From Prevotella sp. (lineage in GTDB: Bacteria; Bacteroidota; Bacteroidia; Bacteroidales; Bacteroidaceae), in NCBI GenBank assembly GCA_017483805.1, contig JAFUUL010000116.1, positions 1 through 64,000 on the forward strand: 64,000 bases of DNA, written 5' to 3'. Shown here piece by piece: positions 1 through 9,074 of this stretch. How positions within the stretch are numbered: position 1 is the stretch's first letter; each line of letters starts with the position of its first letter. The position numbers and the translations under genes were made by a program. Below the pieces are notes generated by a model. It was not told where the DNA came from and searched no databases. It saw only the letters and a list, made by a program, of their open reading frames with translations.

Positions 1-225
1 AGCCTAAAAATTCAATTAGAAGGCTTTCATGCCAAATTAGAATTTTTTAATTTGCATCAAAGCCCTCCATAAAAAAGCATCCAGATGTAGTTTATTATTT
101 TAATCTATCTCTTAAAGTCTAACTACAAGTCTATCGTTTTCCATCGTTTTCTATGAAAGAAAACACCGTTTTCCTTTGAGGAAAACAACATTTTCCCACG
201 CAGAATCTACTTTCCCACGCAGAAT
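1..225. other. AT-rich gap downstream of mnmE
   Basis: No gene is seen here. The stretch is AT-rich compared with its neighbours. It holds a perfect 7-bp hairpin at 168-186 (GTTTTCC, loop TTTGA, GGAAAAC) and, from 192, direct repeats that run into the mnmE stop codon. The hairpin could mark the mnmE transcript end, but no good T-run follows it on the minus strand. Confidence 0.5.
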
Positions 226-243
226 CTACTTTCCCACGCAGAA
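192..243. repeat. 19-bp tandem repeat over the mnmE stop codon
   Basis: The unit TTTCCCACGCAGAATCTAC occurs at 192-210 and 211-229, and a third partial copy starts at 230. Read on the minus strand, each unit repeats the last codons of mnmE (Phe-Cys-Val-Gly-Lys) plus its TAG stop. The unit length is not a multiple of three, so the extra copies cannot extend the protein in frame. Slippage at the 3' end of mnmE is the simplest origin. Confidence 0.85.
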
Positions 244-1524
244 GTGGGAGAATATGGTGTTCAGCGTCTCTTGGGGCAGAATCTGGCCACCGGTTATCTC
301 GGCCAGAATCTCAAGCACCTGCCGCAGGTCTTCGGCCAGCAGGTCGCCGCTCAGACTTGTGCCGATGCCGTCGATGATGCGGAGGAGAACTTTGCGGGCA
401 CGGACGAGGGCCTCGTAGTGGCGGGCGTTGGTGATGATGATGTCGGTTGCCGAATAGGTTGGGGCGGCGTTTATGAGTTGCTGACGAAGTGCGTCGAGGC
501 CGAGGCCGGTCTTAGCCTGAAAGTGCTCGGTCTTGTTTTCTATGCGTATAACGGTCTGATGGTCATCCGTAGGGATATCGGGGTAGGGTACGCCGGGCTC
601 TGTCATCATGAGTATGATTCGAGCCTTACGGGCTGCTGCCATCGACCGCTCGATACCCATCTGCTCTATCTGGTCGGAGGTGTGGCGGATGCCGGCGGTG
701 TCGATGAAGCGGAACTGGATGCCGGCGAGCGTGATGGTGTCCTCGATGGCATCGCGGGTAGTGCCCTGTTGGTCGCTTACGATGGCGCGCTCCTCGCCTA
801 CGAGAGCGTTCAGGAGCGTGGACTTACCCACATTGGGGGCTCCAACGATAGCCACTGGGATGCCGTTCTTCAGTGCATTGCCTGTTTGGAAACTTGCGGC
901 CAGTCGACTGACTTCTGCCTCTATGTCCTGAGCCAGTTGCATCAACTCGGTGCGGTCGGCAAACTGCAGGTCTTCGTGATCGGAGAAGTCGAGTTCAAGT
1001 TCGAGCAGCGAGGTAAGGCGGAGCAGTTGTTCACGCAACTGGGCCAGTCGCGAGGAGAAGTGGCCGCGCAGTTGGCTGATGGCCATGCGATGGGTGGCCT
1101 CGTTGGTAGAGGCGATGAGGTCGGCCACGGCCTCGGCCTGACTGAGATCGAGTTTGCCGTTCATGTAGGCGCGCTGTGTGAATTCCCCAGGCCCAGCCAT
1201 GCGGCAACCATGCTTAACGAGCAGTTCCAGCACCTTATTTAGTATATAGGTGGAGCCGTGGCATGAGATTTCTGCGCTGTCTTCGCCGGTGTAGGAGTGT
1301 GGGGTGCGGAAGATGCTCACGAGTACATCGTCGATGGGGGTGGGGTGCTGTGATGCAGCGTCATACTCGATGATGTGTCCGTGGTGGATAGTGTTTGGCA
1401 GGCTTTCCGTGAGGTCTCTGCTGAATACACGAGAAAGAATCTCAAGCGACTGATGGCCTGAGATTCTTATGATGCCGAGGGCACCACCTGGGGCTGTTGC
1501 AAGTGCGCAGATCGTGTCAGTCAT
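226..1524 (-). CDS. mnmE: tRNA modification GTPase MnmE
   Basis: MnmE works with MnmG to place the carboxymethylaminomethyl group on U34 of certain tRNAs, using a folate-derived one-carbon unit. The 432-aa protein shows the family order: N-terminal folate-binding domain (about 1-120), helical domain split by a Ras-like G domain with G1 GAPNVGKS (228-235), G2 GTTRD (254-258) and G3 DTAG (275-278), and the C-terminal motif Cys-Val-Gly-Lys with catalytic Cys at 429. Length is slightly below the usual 450 or so. The start codon overlaps the stop of the upstream nucleoside phosphorylase gene (TGATG), so the two are translationally coupled. The stop codon lies inside a 19-bp tandem repeat. Confidence 0.97.
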   Translation of the reverse strand: MTDTICALATAPGGALGIIRISGHQSLEILSRVFSRDLTESLPNTIHHGHIIEYDAASQHPTPIDDVLVSIFRTPHSYTGEDSAEISCHGSTYILNKVLELLVKHGCRMAGPGEFTQRAYMNGKLDLSQAEAVADLIASTNEATHRMAISQLRGHFSSRLAQLREQLLRLTSLLELELDFSDHEDLQFADRTELMQLAQDIEAEVSRLAASFQTGNALKNGIPVAIVGAPNVGKSTLLNALVGEERAIVSDQQGTTRDAIEDTITLAGIQFRFIDTAGIRHTSDQIEQMGIERSMAAARKARIILMMTEPGVPYPDIPTDDHQTVIRIENKTEHFQAKTGLGLDALRQQLINAAPTYSATDIIITNARHYEALVRARKVLLRIIDGIGTSLSGDLLAEDLRQVLEILAEITGGQILPQETLNTIFSHFCVGK

Positions 1525-2399
1525 CAGATGCGGTCTAATACTTTCTCGATGAGCGTGTCGATGCTGTTCTTGTACTCGGTGTTCATCTTCTGGGCATAGC
1601 GGTTAGCAATGACCATGCAGCAGGTCATGGCACGGTGGCCAAGAAGCGAGGCAAGTCCGGCCAGAGCCGAGGACTCCATCTCGAAGTTGCAGATATTCAT
1701 GCCCTCATACTCGAAGGCTTCAATCTTCTTGTTCTGGTCGGGGTCGGCAATGTCGGCACGCAGTTGGCGGCCCTGTGGCCCGTAGAAGCCACCGCAGGCC
1801 ACGGTGTAGCCGCGCACCATATCGTCCTGGGCAATCTGGTCGATGAGTTCCTGATCGGCCACGGCCACGTAGGGAGCACCCTTGATGGCGTCCCACGCCA
1901 TGTGCTCGCAGAAAGCCCGCTCCATGGGAATGTCGCACACCACGTTGCGCCCGGCATAGTAGTTCAGCAATCCATCGAAGCCGATGCTTTTTACGCTTGC
2001 CACGAAACAGCCCGTGGGCGTGAAGGGCTGCAGACCGCCGCAGGTGCCTATGCGTACCATTGTCAGCGTGCGGTGCTCATCCTTCTCTGTGCGCGTCTCG
2101 TAGTCGATATTGGCCAACGTGTCCAGTTCGTTGACCACGATGTCTATGTTGTCGCAGCCGATGCCGTGACTCTGGCAGGTGATGCGCTTGCCCTTGTAAG
2201 TGCCAGTGATGGTGTGGAACTCGCGGCTGGAGACTTCGCACTCGCGGCTGTCGAAGTGGTCGGCCACGGTATTTACACGCGCCGGGTCGCCCACGAGCAC
2301 CACGCGGTCGGCCAGTTGTTCGGGCTTCAGGTGCAGGTGGAAACACGAGCCATCGCTGTTGATGATGAGTTCGGACTCAGGGAATGTTCTTTTTGTCAT
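1524..2399 (-). CDS. Nucleoside phosphorylase (uridine phosphorylase-like)
   Basis: A 291-aa member of the PNP/UDP phosphorylase family, which cleaves nucleosides with phosphate to a free base and ribose-1-phosphate in salvage. Supporting motifs are VLVGDPARV near residue 34 (phosphate-binding glycine loop), the RIGTCGGL segment near the middle, and a late NFEMESSAL motif typical of the ribose-binding Met-Glu-Ser of this family. The Glu-rich active-site pattern fits uridine phosphorylase-like enzymes better than trimeric purine enzymes, but base preference cannot be read from sequence. It is the upstream partner of mnmE with overlapping stop/start codons. Confidence 0.88.
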   Translation of the reverse strand: MTKRTFPESELIINSDGSCFHLHLKPEQLADRVVLVGDPARVNTVADHFDSRECEVSSREFHTITGTYKGKRITCQSHGIGCDNIDIVVNELDTLANIDYETRTEKDEHRTLTMVRIGTCGGLQPFTPTGCFVASVKSIGFDGLLNYYAGRNVVCDIPMERAFCEHMAWDAIKGAPYVAVADQELIDQIAQDDMVRGYTVACGGFYGPQGRQLRADIADPDQNKKIEAFEYEGMNICNFEMESSALAGLASLLGHRAMTCCMVIANRYAQKMNTEYKNSIDTLIEKVLDRI

Positions 2400-2417
2400 A
2401 GTCGTACAGATTTTTAG

Positions 2418-3479
2418 TTATTTCTTTTGACGAGTGGCAGCGTTTCGTCGCTGCTTCTCAATCTGGCGTATCTTCAGTTGCAGGGCCTCCAGTTCCTGCT
2501 CGCTTTTGATGATCTCGCCGCGCAGCGTCTGGCGGTCGGCGGCATTAGCCTTGGCGTAGTAGTTGCGAGCCAGGAGGAGGGCTTTGTCGAGCACTTCGGC
2601 CTGATGGCGCAGGTTGTCCAGTTCGGTGGCTGGCTGCTGGTGGGCATTTTGTTTGCCATTGCGCGCGGCCTCGGCTTTGGCAGCCTCCAGTCGGTGCAGG
2701 GCCTGATTGCGCTCGGGCACCGAAGTCCACGTGTCGGCTATGCGGTCGATGCGTGCCAGCGAGCGCAGTTTCTCTTCTCCATAGGCTTCTGACTGATAGA
2801 CCTTACGGGTGGCATTGGGCACGAAGACGTAGATGCACACTTTGCCCTCGGGCTGGCGGCGGTCGGTGACAAAGTAGCCCAGTTGGTGCTTCTCGTCGAT
2901 GGCGTATAGGTAGTCGTTGGCATCGCTGGCAAAGGGCATGCCCAGGTTCTCGGCCCGCAGGAATGCGGCCTCGTCACCGTCGTAGCGAGTGACGAAGAGG
3001 TCGTAGCCGCCCAGACTCTTCTCACCCTTCTGAGCCATGTATAGCGTGATGCCGTCGGGCATGAGGAAGGGGAAGTTGACGGCCGCGTCGCCGATGCCAC
3101 GTACCCGCTCGGGCGTTGTCCAGTAGTTGCCTATGTAGTCGCTCTGGGCCATGTGGCACAGCGAGTCGGAGGCATCGAAATAGGTGGTCAACCGATGGTC
3201 GCCCAGTTCGTTGGTGAACTGCATCAGCGAGTCCTTCATCTCCAGCGTGCCGCACTCAGCAGAGAGAGGCAGGTGGCGCACGAAGTCAGCCTTGTCTACC
3301 ACCATGCTGTCTATGAACATGATCTGCTGCGTGGCGGCCAGCATCTGGGCGATGCGTGGGTCTTCCACCACCACCGGCTTGGCGGGTTTTCTCGTCACGC
3401 GCTTGTTGCGTTGCGCTTCGGCCGCTGTGCCCAGCATGAGCAGTGCCAGCAAGAGTATTGTGAGTCTTCTCATTGTCAT
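2418..3479 (-). CDS. Secreted PD40/TolB-like propeller protein
   Basis: Unnamed exported protein of about 353 aa. The chosen ATG gives a start (MTMRRLTILL) followed directly by a signal peptide ending near AEA-Q; a longer reading frame upstream lacks a signal-like start. The middle part has PD40-type beta-propeller motifs (for example FPFLMPDGITLYMAQKG and GGYDLFVTRYD), as in TolB or OmpA-associated Bacteroidetes proteins. The C-terminal third is a charged helical segment rich in Glu, Lys and Gln, likely a coiled coil. No catalytic residues are evident. A -7-like TACTTTTG lies at 3498-3505. The role is unknown; periplasmic binding or scaffolding is a guess. Confidence 0.75.
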   Translation of the reverse strand: MTMRRLTILLLALLMLGTAAEAQRNKRVTRKPAKPVVVEDPRIAQMLAATQQIMFIDSMVVDKADFVRHLPLSAECGTLEMKDSLMQFTNELGDHRLTTYFDASDSLCHMAQSDYIGNYWTTPERVRGIGDAAVNFPFLMPDGITLYMAQKGEKSLGGYDLFVTRYDGDEAAFLRAENLGMPFASDANDYLYAIDEKHQLGYFVTDRRQPEGKVCIYVFVPNATRKVYQSEAYGEEKLRSLARIDRIADTWTSVPERNQALHRLEAAKAEAARNGKQNAHQQPATELDNLRHQAEVLDKALLLARNYYAKANAADRQTLRGEIIKSEQELEALQLKIRQIEKQRRNAATRQKK

Positions 3480-3554
3480 TCGCTGTTTATTAATTAACAA
3501 AAGTACAAAATATAATTGATAATTGTACGCAGACAGGCGTATTATTAACGGAAA

Positions 3555-4271
3555 TTAAGATTCTTCCACCAGTTTGCCGCTTTCTGCGATGGCTTTCCAC
3601 AGCGAATGGCGGGCTTCGGAGTTCTGCTGCTCTATCTGCTGGAAGAGGCGGGCCATGTCCGTGCGATGGCTGTCGTGCTCGTAGGGACACTGCTTGACTT
3701 GCTTCTCGTAGGCGTGCTGCCTGGCATATTCACGAATGTCAGCCTCCTCTAGCATGCACAGGGGACGGATGATGCTGAGGGGCATTTTTTTCATACGCAG
3801 CAGGGCGGGCATGGTGTCGAAGCGACCCTGATAGAAGAGGTTCATCAGAGCCGTGTGCAGCAGGTCGTCCTGATGGTGGCCCAGGGCAATCTTGGCGCAC
3901 CCCAGACGCTGGGCCAGATTGAAGATTTCCTTGCGCCGATACCACGAACAAAGGAAGCAGGCGGGCTTCTTGCCGGCTGTCGAGGCATCGAAGCGGGTGG
4001 TGACGATGTGGAGCGGCACGCTGCGCTCGCGGCAGAAGCGTTCCAGATAGTCGGTTGAGGTCTCGTAGGAGATGTTGTCCATCCTCACATGGACGGCCTC
4101 CACGCTGAACCGTGGCTTCAGGATGCGGGAGCGACGCGAAAGAAACTCGAGCAGCAGCAGCGAGTCCTTGCCACCAGACAAGCCGACGAGGATCTTGTCC
4201 CCATCAGCAATAAGTTGATACAGGCCCAGGGCCCGGTTAAAATTCTTCCAGAGTTTCTCTTCCAGCGTCAT
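3555..4271 (-). CDS. ttcA: tRNA 2-thiocytidine biosynthesis protein TtcA-like
   Basis: PP-loop ATPase of the TtcA/TtuA group, which thiolates tRNA (position C32 in TtcA) using an iron-sulfur cluster. The 238-aa protein carries the PP-loop LSGGKDS at 31-37 and the Cys pair C-x2-C at 105/108; a later Cys (in CPYEH, near 196) probably supplies the third cluster ligand. Also visible is the conserved LGHHQDD segment. It follows the small membrane protein gene by 24 bases and is probably in the same transcript. The exact target base could differ from E. coli TtcA because the family includes several specificities. Confidence 0.88.
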   Translation of the reverse strand: MTLEEKLWKNFNRALGLYQLIADGDKILVGLSGGKDSLLLLEFLSRRSRILKPRFSVEAVHVRMDNISYETSTDYLERFCRERSVPLHIVTTRFDASTAGKKPACFLCSWYRRKEIFNLAQRLGCAKIALGHHQDDLLHTALMNLFYQGRFDTMPALLRMKKMPLSIIRPLCMLEEADIREYARQHAYEKQVKQCPYEHDSHRTDMARLFQQIEQQNSEARHSLWKAIAESGKLVEES

Positions 4272-4295
4272 TTGATTTCATCGAATTCCATCGTA

Positions 4296-4664
4296 TCATT
4301 TCATGAAGACCAGATAGACGGCACATATGATGAGCAGGAAGGCCAGGATGTGGTTCCAGTGCAGGTGGTTGCCCTGAAACATGATGTTGGCGATGATGGC
4401 AAAGACCACCAGCGAGATGCACTCCTGCACCACCTTCAACTGAACGAGCGAGAAGGGGCCGCCGTTGCCCTCGAAGCCCAGTCGGTTGGCGGGCACCTGG
4501 CAGCAGTACTCGAAGAAGGCGATGGCCCACGAGAAGACAATGACACCGAAGAGCGGCCAGTGACTGCTGGTGCCAGTCTCCTGCAGTTTCAAATGCCCAT
4601 ACCAAGCCAGCGTCATGAAGACGTTGCTTAGTATGAGCAGTAGGATGGTATAGAGTCCGTTCAT
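4296..4664 (-). CDS. DMT-superfamily small membrane protein (DUF486)
   Basis: A 122-aa hydrophobic protein with four predicted membrane helices: about 3-22, 36-52, 77-98 and 104-121. The pattern of a conserved AWYGHLK after helix 1 and FEYCCQVPANRLG after helix 2 matches the DUF486 family, a group related to small multidrug-resistance transporters. Substrate and direction of transport are unknown. The ATG at 4662-4664 is chosen because everything upstream reads as a shadow of the next gene. It lies between nfnAB and ttcA on the same strand with short gaps, so it is likely co-transcribed. Confidence 0.85.
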   Translation of the reverse strand: MNGLYTILLLILSNVFMTLAWYGHLKLQETGTSSHWPLFGVIVFSWAIAFFEYCCQVPANRLGFEGNGGPFSLVQLKVVQECISLVVFAIIANIMFQGNHLHWNHILAFLLIICAVYLVFMK

Positions 4665-4707
4665 GGTTCTGGTTTGGGTTGTTGCTATGGTATAGCAACA
4701 GACGGGA

Positions 4708-7071
4708 CTATTTCTTCTGTTGGAGGTATTCGTCCATGTGCTGGGCGGCACGGCGGCCGTCGCCCATGGCCAGAATGACCGTGGCTCCGCCGCGAACGAT
4801 GTCGCCGCCGGCGAAGATCTCCGAGCGTGCCGACTGCATACCCTCATTGACCACGATGGTGTTCTTTCGACCCAATTCCAGACCCTCGATGCTCTTGGGC
4901 ACGAGCGGGTTGGGACTGACGCCAACGGCCACGATGACCTGATCGACATCGAGCGTCACGGTCTTACCCTCAACGGGCACCGGCGAACGACGGCCCGAAG
5001 CATCGGGCTCACCCAGTTCCATCACCTGCAGCACGGCTGCCTTGACAGCACCATTTTCGTCGGCCAGATACTCGATGGGGTTGTGCAGCGTGAGGAAGTC
5101 GATGCCCTCCTCCTTGGCGTGCTTCACCTCCTCCAGACGGGCAGGCATCTCCTGCTCCGAACGACGGTAGACCAGTGTGACATTGCCGCCCAAACGCTTG
5201 GCCGTACGACAGGAGTCCATGGCCGTGTTGCCGCCACCCACCACGAGCACGTTCTTGCCCAGGTTGATGGGCGTGTCGGTGGTCGGATTGGCTGCATCCA
5301 TCAGGTTGACACGGGTCAGATATTCGTTCGACGACATAATGTTGATGGCGTTCTCGCCAGGTATGCCCATGAAGTTGGGCAGACCTGCACCGGAGCCGAC
5401 GAAGATACCCTTAAAGCCTTGTTCTTCAAGTTGTTCGACCGAAATCGTTTTACCAACGATGACATCCGTCTGGAAGTGCACGCCCATCTTGGCCAGATTC
5501 TCAATCTCCACGTCGACAATCTTGTTGGGCAGACGGAACTCGGGGATGCCGTACTTCAGCACACCGCCAATCTCGTGCAGGGCCTCGAAGACATAGACAT
5601 CGTAGCCCTTCTTCACCATGTCGCCGGCAAAACTCAAACCAGCAGGGCCAGAGCCCACGACGGCAATCTTGATGCCGTTGGCCGGTGCAATCTCAGGCAA
5701 CGAGATGTTGCCGCTCTCGCGCTCGTAGTCAGCAGCGAAACGCTCCAGATAGCCGATGGCCACGGCTGGCTCGTTCATCTTCAGGTGGATACACTTGCTC
5801 TCGCACTGCTTCTCCTGCGGACAGACGCGACCACATACGGCGGGCAGGGCAGAGGTGTTTTTCAGCACCTTGGCGGCAGCCAGGAACTGGCCGCGCTCGA
5901 TGTTCTTGATGAACGAGGGGATATTGATGTTCACCGGGCAGCCCTCTACGCACGAAGGTTTGGCGCAATCGAGACAACGCTTGGCCTCGGTCATGGCCAT
6001 CTCCTTGGTCAGGCCGATGTTCACCTCCTCGGTGCGGGTGGTGGCGCGGTAGACGGGATCCAGTTCTGGCATCACGACACGCTCAATCTGGGTGCGCTCC
6101 TTTGGTTTCATGGATTTCTGTAACTCCTTGCGCCACTCAGCGTTACGGTCGGTCAGGGTGTCGATGGTGTCGTTCGTGGGGTCATCGTCCATCACCACAT
6201 CGGTGTTGCCCGACGGAGAACCGTCGGGAACGGTGGCTGATGCACTGATCAGGTGCTCCTCGTAGTGGGCCAGTTCTTCCTGCTCCTCGCGCTTGAAAGT
6301 ATTCATGCGCTTGAACATCTCGTCCCAGTCGACAAGGGCACCGTCGAACTCGGGGCCGTCGATGCAGACGAACTTCGTCTTGCCGCCGATGGTCAGTCGA
6401 CAGGCACCACACATGCCCGTACCGTCTACCATGATGGTGTTCAGCGAGACCTCGCAGGGGATGTTGTGCTTCTGGGCCGTGAGGTTTGAGAACTTCATCA
6501 TGATGGGAGGACCGATGGCGAAGACCTTGTCCACGTGCTCCTGCTCGAAGAACTTCTCCATGCCGACGGTTACCACACCTTTCTCGCCGTAGGAGCCGTC
6601 GTCGGTCATGATGATGACCTCGTCGGATGACTCGCGCACCTTGTCTTCCAGGATGATCAGGTCTTTCGAACGACCAGCCATGACGCTGAGCACGCGGTTG
6701 CCGGCAGCCTTCAGGGCCTGGATGATGGGCAGCATGGGAGCCACGCCCAAGCCGCCGCCTGCACAGACCACAGTGCCGTATTTCTCGATGCGCGTGGGGT
6801 TGCCCAGGGGGCCAACGATATCGGCCACGTAGTCGCCCTCGTTCAATGCGCACAGTTTCTTCGACGAGAGGCCCACCATCTGAACCACCAGCGTGATGGT
6901 GCCCTTGTCCTTGTCGGCGCCGGCGATGGTCAGCGGCATGCGCTCACCTTTCTTGTCTACGCGCACGATGACGAAGTTGCCGGCCTTGCGGCTCTGGGCA
7001 ATGAGCGGTGCTTCCATCTCGAAGAGGAAGACCTTCTCGGAGAATTGCTCTTTTCTTACTATCCTGTTCAT
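4708..7071 (-). CDS. Fused NfnA/NfnB-like FAD/Fe-S oxidoreductase
   Basis: A 787-aa single-chain version of the two-subunit NADH-dependent ferredoxin:NADP oxidoreductase (NfnAB), also annotated as sulfide dehydrogenase or glutamate synthase small chain. Residues 1-275 resemble NfnA: a ferredoxin-reductase fold with GGGLGVAPM near 105 and a [2Fe-2S] site (Asp216, Cys221, Cys224, Cys236). Residues about 330-787 resemble NfnB: Cys clusters at 366/369/374/378 and again near 415-425, an FAD dinucleotide fold VVGSGPAGLSFAG, and an NADPH fold VVGGGNTAMDS. A disordered acidic linker (about 275-320) joins the halves. Family knowledge suggests a role in electron bifurcation between NADH, NADPH and ferredoxin; activity of this fusion is inferred. 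Confidence 0.9.
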   Translation of the reverse strand: MNRIVRKEQFSEKVFLFEMEAPLIAQSRKAGNFVIVRVDKKGERMPLTIAGADKDKGTITLVVQMVGLSSKKLCALNEGDYVADIVGPLGNPTRIEKYGTVVCAGGGLGVAPMLPIIQALKAAGNRVLSVMAGRSKDLIILEDKVRESSDEVIIMTDDGSYGEKGVVTVGMEKFFEQEHVDKVFAIGPPIMMKFSNLTAQKHNIPCEVSLNTIMVDGTGMCGACRLTIGGKTKFVCIDGPEFDGALVDWDEMFKRMNTFKREEQEELAHYEEHLISASATVPDGSPSGNTDVVMDDDPTNDTIDTLTDRNAEWRKELQKSMKPKERTQIERVVMPELDPVYRATTRTEEVNIGLTKEMAMTEAKRCLDCAKPSCVEGCPVNINIPSFIKNIERGQFLAAAKVLKNTSALPAVCGRVCPQEKQCESKCIHLKMNEPAVAIGYLERFAADYERESGNISLPEIAPANGIKIAVVGSGPAGLSFAGDMVKKGYDVYVFEALHEIGGVLKYGIPEFRLPNKIVDVEIENLAKMGVHFQTDVIVGKTISVEQLEEQGFKGIFVGSGAGLPNFMGIPGENAINIMSSNEYLTRVNLMDAANPTTDTPINLGKNVLVVGGGNTAMDSCRTAKRLGGNVTLVYRRSEQEMPARLEEVKHAKEEGIDFLTLHNPIEYLADENGAVKAAVLQVMELGEPDASGRRSPVPVEGKTVTLDVDQVIVAVGVSPNPLVPKSIEGLELGRKNTIVVNEGMQSARSEIFAGGDIVRGGATVILAMGDGRRAAQHMDEYLQQKK

Positions 7072-7092
7072 ATTTGTTTAGTTTAGCGTGGA

Positions 7093-8412
7093 TTAGTCGA
7101 TGATGTCGAAGCCGGTGAAGGGCACCAGGGCCTTGGGGATGCGGATGCCCTCGGGCGTCTGGTTGTTCTCCAGCAGGGCGGCCACGATGCGGGGCAGGGC
7201 CAGAGCCGAGCCGTTCAGCGTGTGGCAGAGTTCGGTCTTCTTGGTGTCGCTACGGCGATAGCGGCACTTCAGGCGGTTGGCCTGGTAGGTGTCGAAGTTG
7301 CTGACCGACGAAACCTCGAGCCAGCGGCCCTGGGCCTCGCTGTAGACCTCGAAGTCGTAGCAGATGCTGCTGGTGAACGACTGGTCGCCGCCACAGAGCA
7401 GCAGGATGCGGTAGGGCAGTTCCAGTTTCTGCAGCAGACCCTCGACATGGGCCAGCATCTCCTTGTGGCTCTCGCGCGAATGCTCAGGCGTGTCGATGCG
7501 CACGATCTCAATCTTCGAGAACTCGTGCAGGCGGTTCAGGCCGCGCACGTCCTTGCCGTAGGAGCCGGCCTCGCGACGGAAGCACTCCGTGTAGGCGCAG
7601 TTCTTGATGGGCAGGTCTTTCTCGTCGATGATGACGTCGCGATAGATGTTGGTGACGGGCACCTCGGCCGTGGGGATGAGGTAGAAATCGTCCACCTCGC
7701 AGTGGTACATCTGGCCCTCCTTGTCAGGCAACTGGCCTGTGCCGTAGCCCGAGGCGGCGTTGACCACCGTGGGAGGCATGATCTCCGTGTAGCCGCTCTT
7801 GTTGGCCTCGGCCAGGAAGAAGTTGATCAGGGCGCGCTGCAGTTGGGCACCCTTGCCGATGTAGACGGGGAATCCGGCACCGGTGATCTTGACGCCCAGG
7901 TCGAAGTCGATGAGGTTGTACTTCTTGGCCAGTTCCCAGTGGGGCAGGGGATTGTCGATGCCCAGGGTGGGGTTGACCGTCCAGTTGCCCACGGTATCGT
8001 CGGGCGTGCACTCCTTCAGGTTCGACTTCACCACGTGGTTGTCCTCGGCGGCAGCACCCTCGGGCACTTCGTCGTAGGGGATATTGGGAATCTGGCAGAG
8101 TAGGGTGGTCATCTCCTCCTGAGCCTGGTTCATGGTCTGCTCCAACTGGCGGTTGGTCTCCTTCATCTCCGACACCTGAGCCTTGACGGCCTCGGCCTCG
8201 TCGCGTTTGCCTTCCTTCATCAGGCCGCCAATCTGTGCGGCCAGTTTCTTGGCGTCGGCCAGGTTCTTGTCCAGTTGCTGCTGGGCCTCGCGACGGCGCT
8301 TGTCCACGGCCAGCACCTGATCGATGGCCTCGCGGGCTCCCTTGAAATGTTTCTTCTCCAGACCGCGAATCACGCGGTCGGTCTCCTCGGTAATGAGTTT
8401 AAGTGTAAGCAT
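7093..8412 (-). CDS. serS: Seryl-tRNA synthetase
   Basis: Class II synthetase that charges tRNA-Ser with serine. The 439-aa length is normal for the family. The N-terminal 100 or so residues form the long antiparallel coiled coil that holds the tRNA variable arm (heptad-like Lys/Glu/Ala/Leu pattern from about 30 to 105). The catalytic core shows motif 2 (FRREAGSYGKDVRGLNRLH) and motif 3 near the C-terminus (NGSALALPRIVAALLE). It starts at an ATG 29 bases after ribE on the same strand and is followed 21 bases later by the fused Nfn gene, suggesting one transcript. Confidence 0.97.
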   Translation of the reverse strand: MLTLKLITEETDRVIRGLEKKHFKGAREAIDQVLAVDKRRREAQQQLDKNLADAKKLAAQIGGLMKEGKRDEAEAVKAQVSEMKETNRQLEQTMNQAQEEMTTLLCQIPNIPYDEVPEGAAAEDNHVVKSNLKECTPDDTVGNWTVNPTLGIDNPLPHWELAKKYNLIDFDLGVKITGAGFPVYIGKGAQLQRALINFFLAEANKSGYTEIMPPTVVNAASGYGTGQLPDKEGQMYHCEVDDFYLIPTAEVPVTNIYRDVIIDEKDLPIKNCAYTECFRREAGSYGKDVRGLNRLHEFSKIEIVRIDTPEHSRESHKEMLAHVEGLLQKLELPYRILLLCGGDQSFTSSICYDFEVYSEAQGRWLEVSSVSNFDTYQANRLKCRYRRSDTKKTELCHTLNGSALALPRIVAALLENNQTPEGIRIPKALVPFTGFDIID

Positions 8413-8441
8413 AATGTTATTTTGTTTTTTTTATTTGTTTC

Positions 8442-9044
8442 CTATGACAATTGCTGCAGTCGGGCGATGTATTTGCCCATGATGTCGAACTCGATGTTGA
8501 CCACCGTGCCCACGTGGATGTCCTGGAAGTTGGTGTGCTCCATCGTGTAGGGGATGATGGCCACCTGGAACGAGTTGGCCGTAGGACGGCAGACGGTGAG
8601 CGAGACGCCGTTGACGGTGACCGAGCCCTTGTCTACGGTGAAGTAGCCGTGGCGAGCCATCTCGCGGTTCTCGGGATACTCGAAGGTGAAGTAGGTGGAG
8701 CCGTTGGCATCTTCCATGGCGGTGCAGGTGGCCGTCTGGTCTACGTGGCCTTGCACGATGTGGCCGTCCAGGCGTCCGTACATCAGCATCGAGCGCTCCA
8801 CGTTCACCTTGTCGCCCACGCGGAGCAGTCCCAGGTTGGTGCGGTCGAGGGTTTCCTTCATGGCCGTGACCACATAGTTGCTGCCCTCGATGCTGACCAC
8901 GGTCAGGCACACGCCGTTGTGGGCCACGCTCTGGTCGATTGTGAGTTCGGCGGTGAAGGAGCAGTTGAGTGTGAAGTCGATGTTATCTCTGTCGTGGCGA
9001 ATGTCGACCACGGTGGCAAATTCTTCTATGATACCAGAAAACAT
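8442..9044 (-). CDS. ribE: Riboflavin synthase alpha chain
   Basis: Catalyses the dismutation of two 6,7-dimethyl-8-ribityllumazine molecules to riboflavin. The 200-aa protein begins with the family signature MFSGIIEE and contains two tandem lumazine-binding repeats (about 1-95 and 96-190), each with a NGVCLTV or NGVSLTV segment that lines the substrate site. It is isolated from other rib genes. The start codon is preceded by an A-rich TTAAGAGTTAAGAAT repeat, and upstream of that is a strongly structured RNA ending in a T-run (9075-9262). No separate promoter is visible between them, so ribE may depend on read-through. Confidence 0.96.
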   Translation of the reverse strand: MFSGIIEEFATVVDIRHDRDNIDFTLNCSFTAELTIDQSVAHNGVCLTVVSIEGSNYVVTAMKETLDRTNLGLLRVGDKVNVERSMLMYGRLDGHIVQGHVDQTATCTAMEDANGSTYFTFEYPENREMARHGYFTVDKGSVTVNGVSLTVCRPTANSFQVAIIPYTMEHTNFQDIHVGTVVNIEFDIMGKYIARLQQLS

Positions 9045-9055
9045 AATTCTTTTTT

Positions 9056-9072
9056 ATTCTTAACTCTTAATT
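9056..9072 (-). repeat. Short A/G-rich pre-start repeat, TTAAGA type
   Basis: On the minus strand this reads AATTAAGAGTTAAGAAT, directly before ribE. The same word family recurs before hisC (37980-38035) and before the MBL-hydrolase gene (47488-47517). Confidence 0.6.
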
Positions 9073-9074
9073 TG

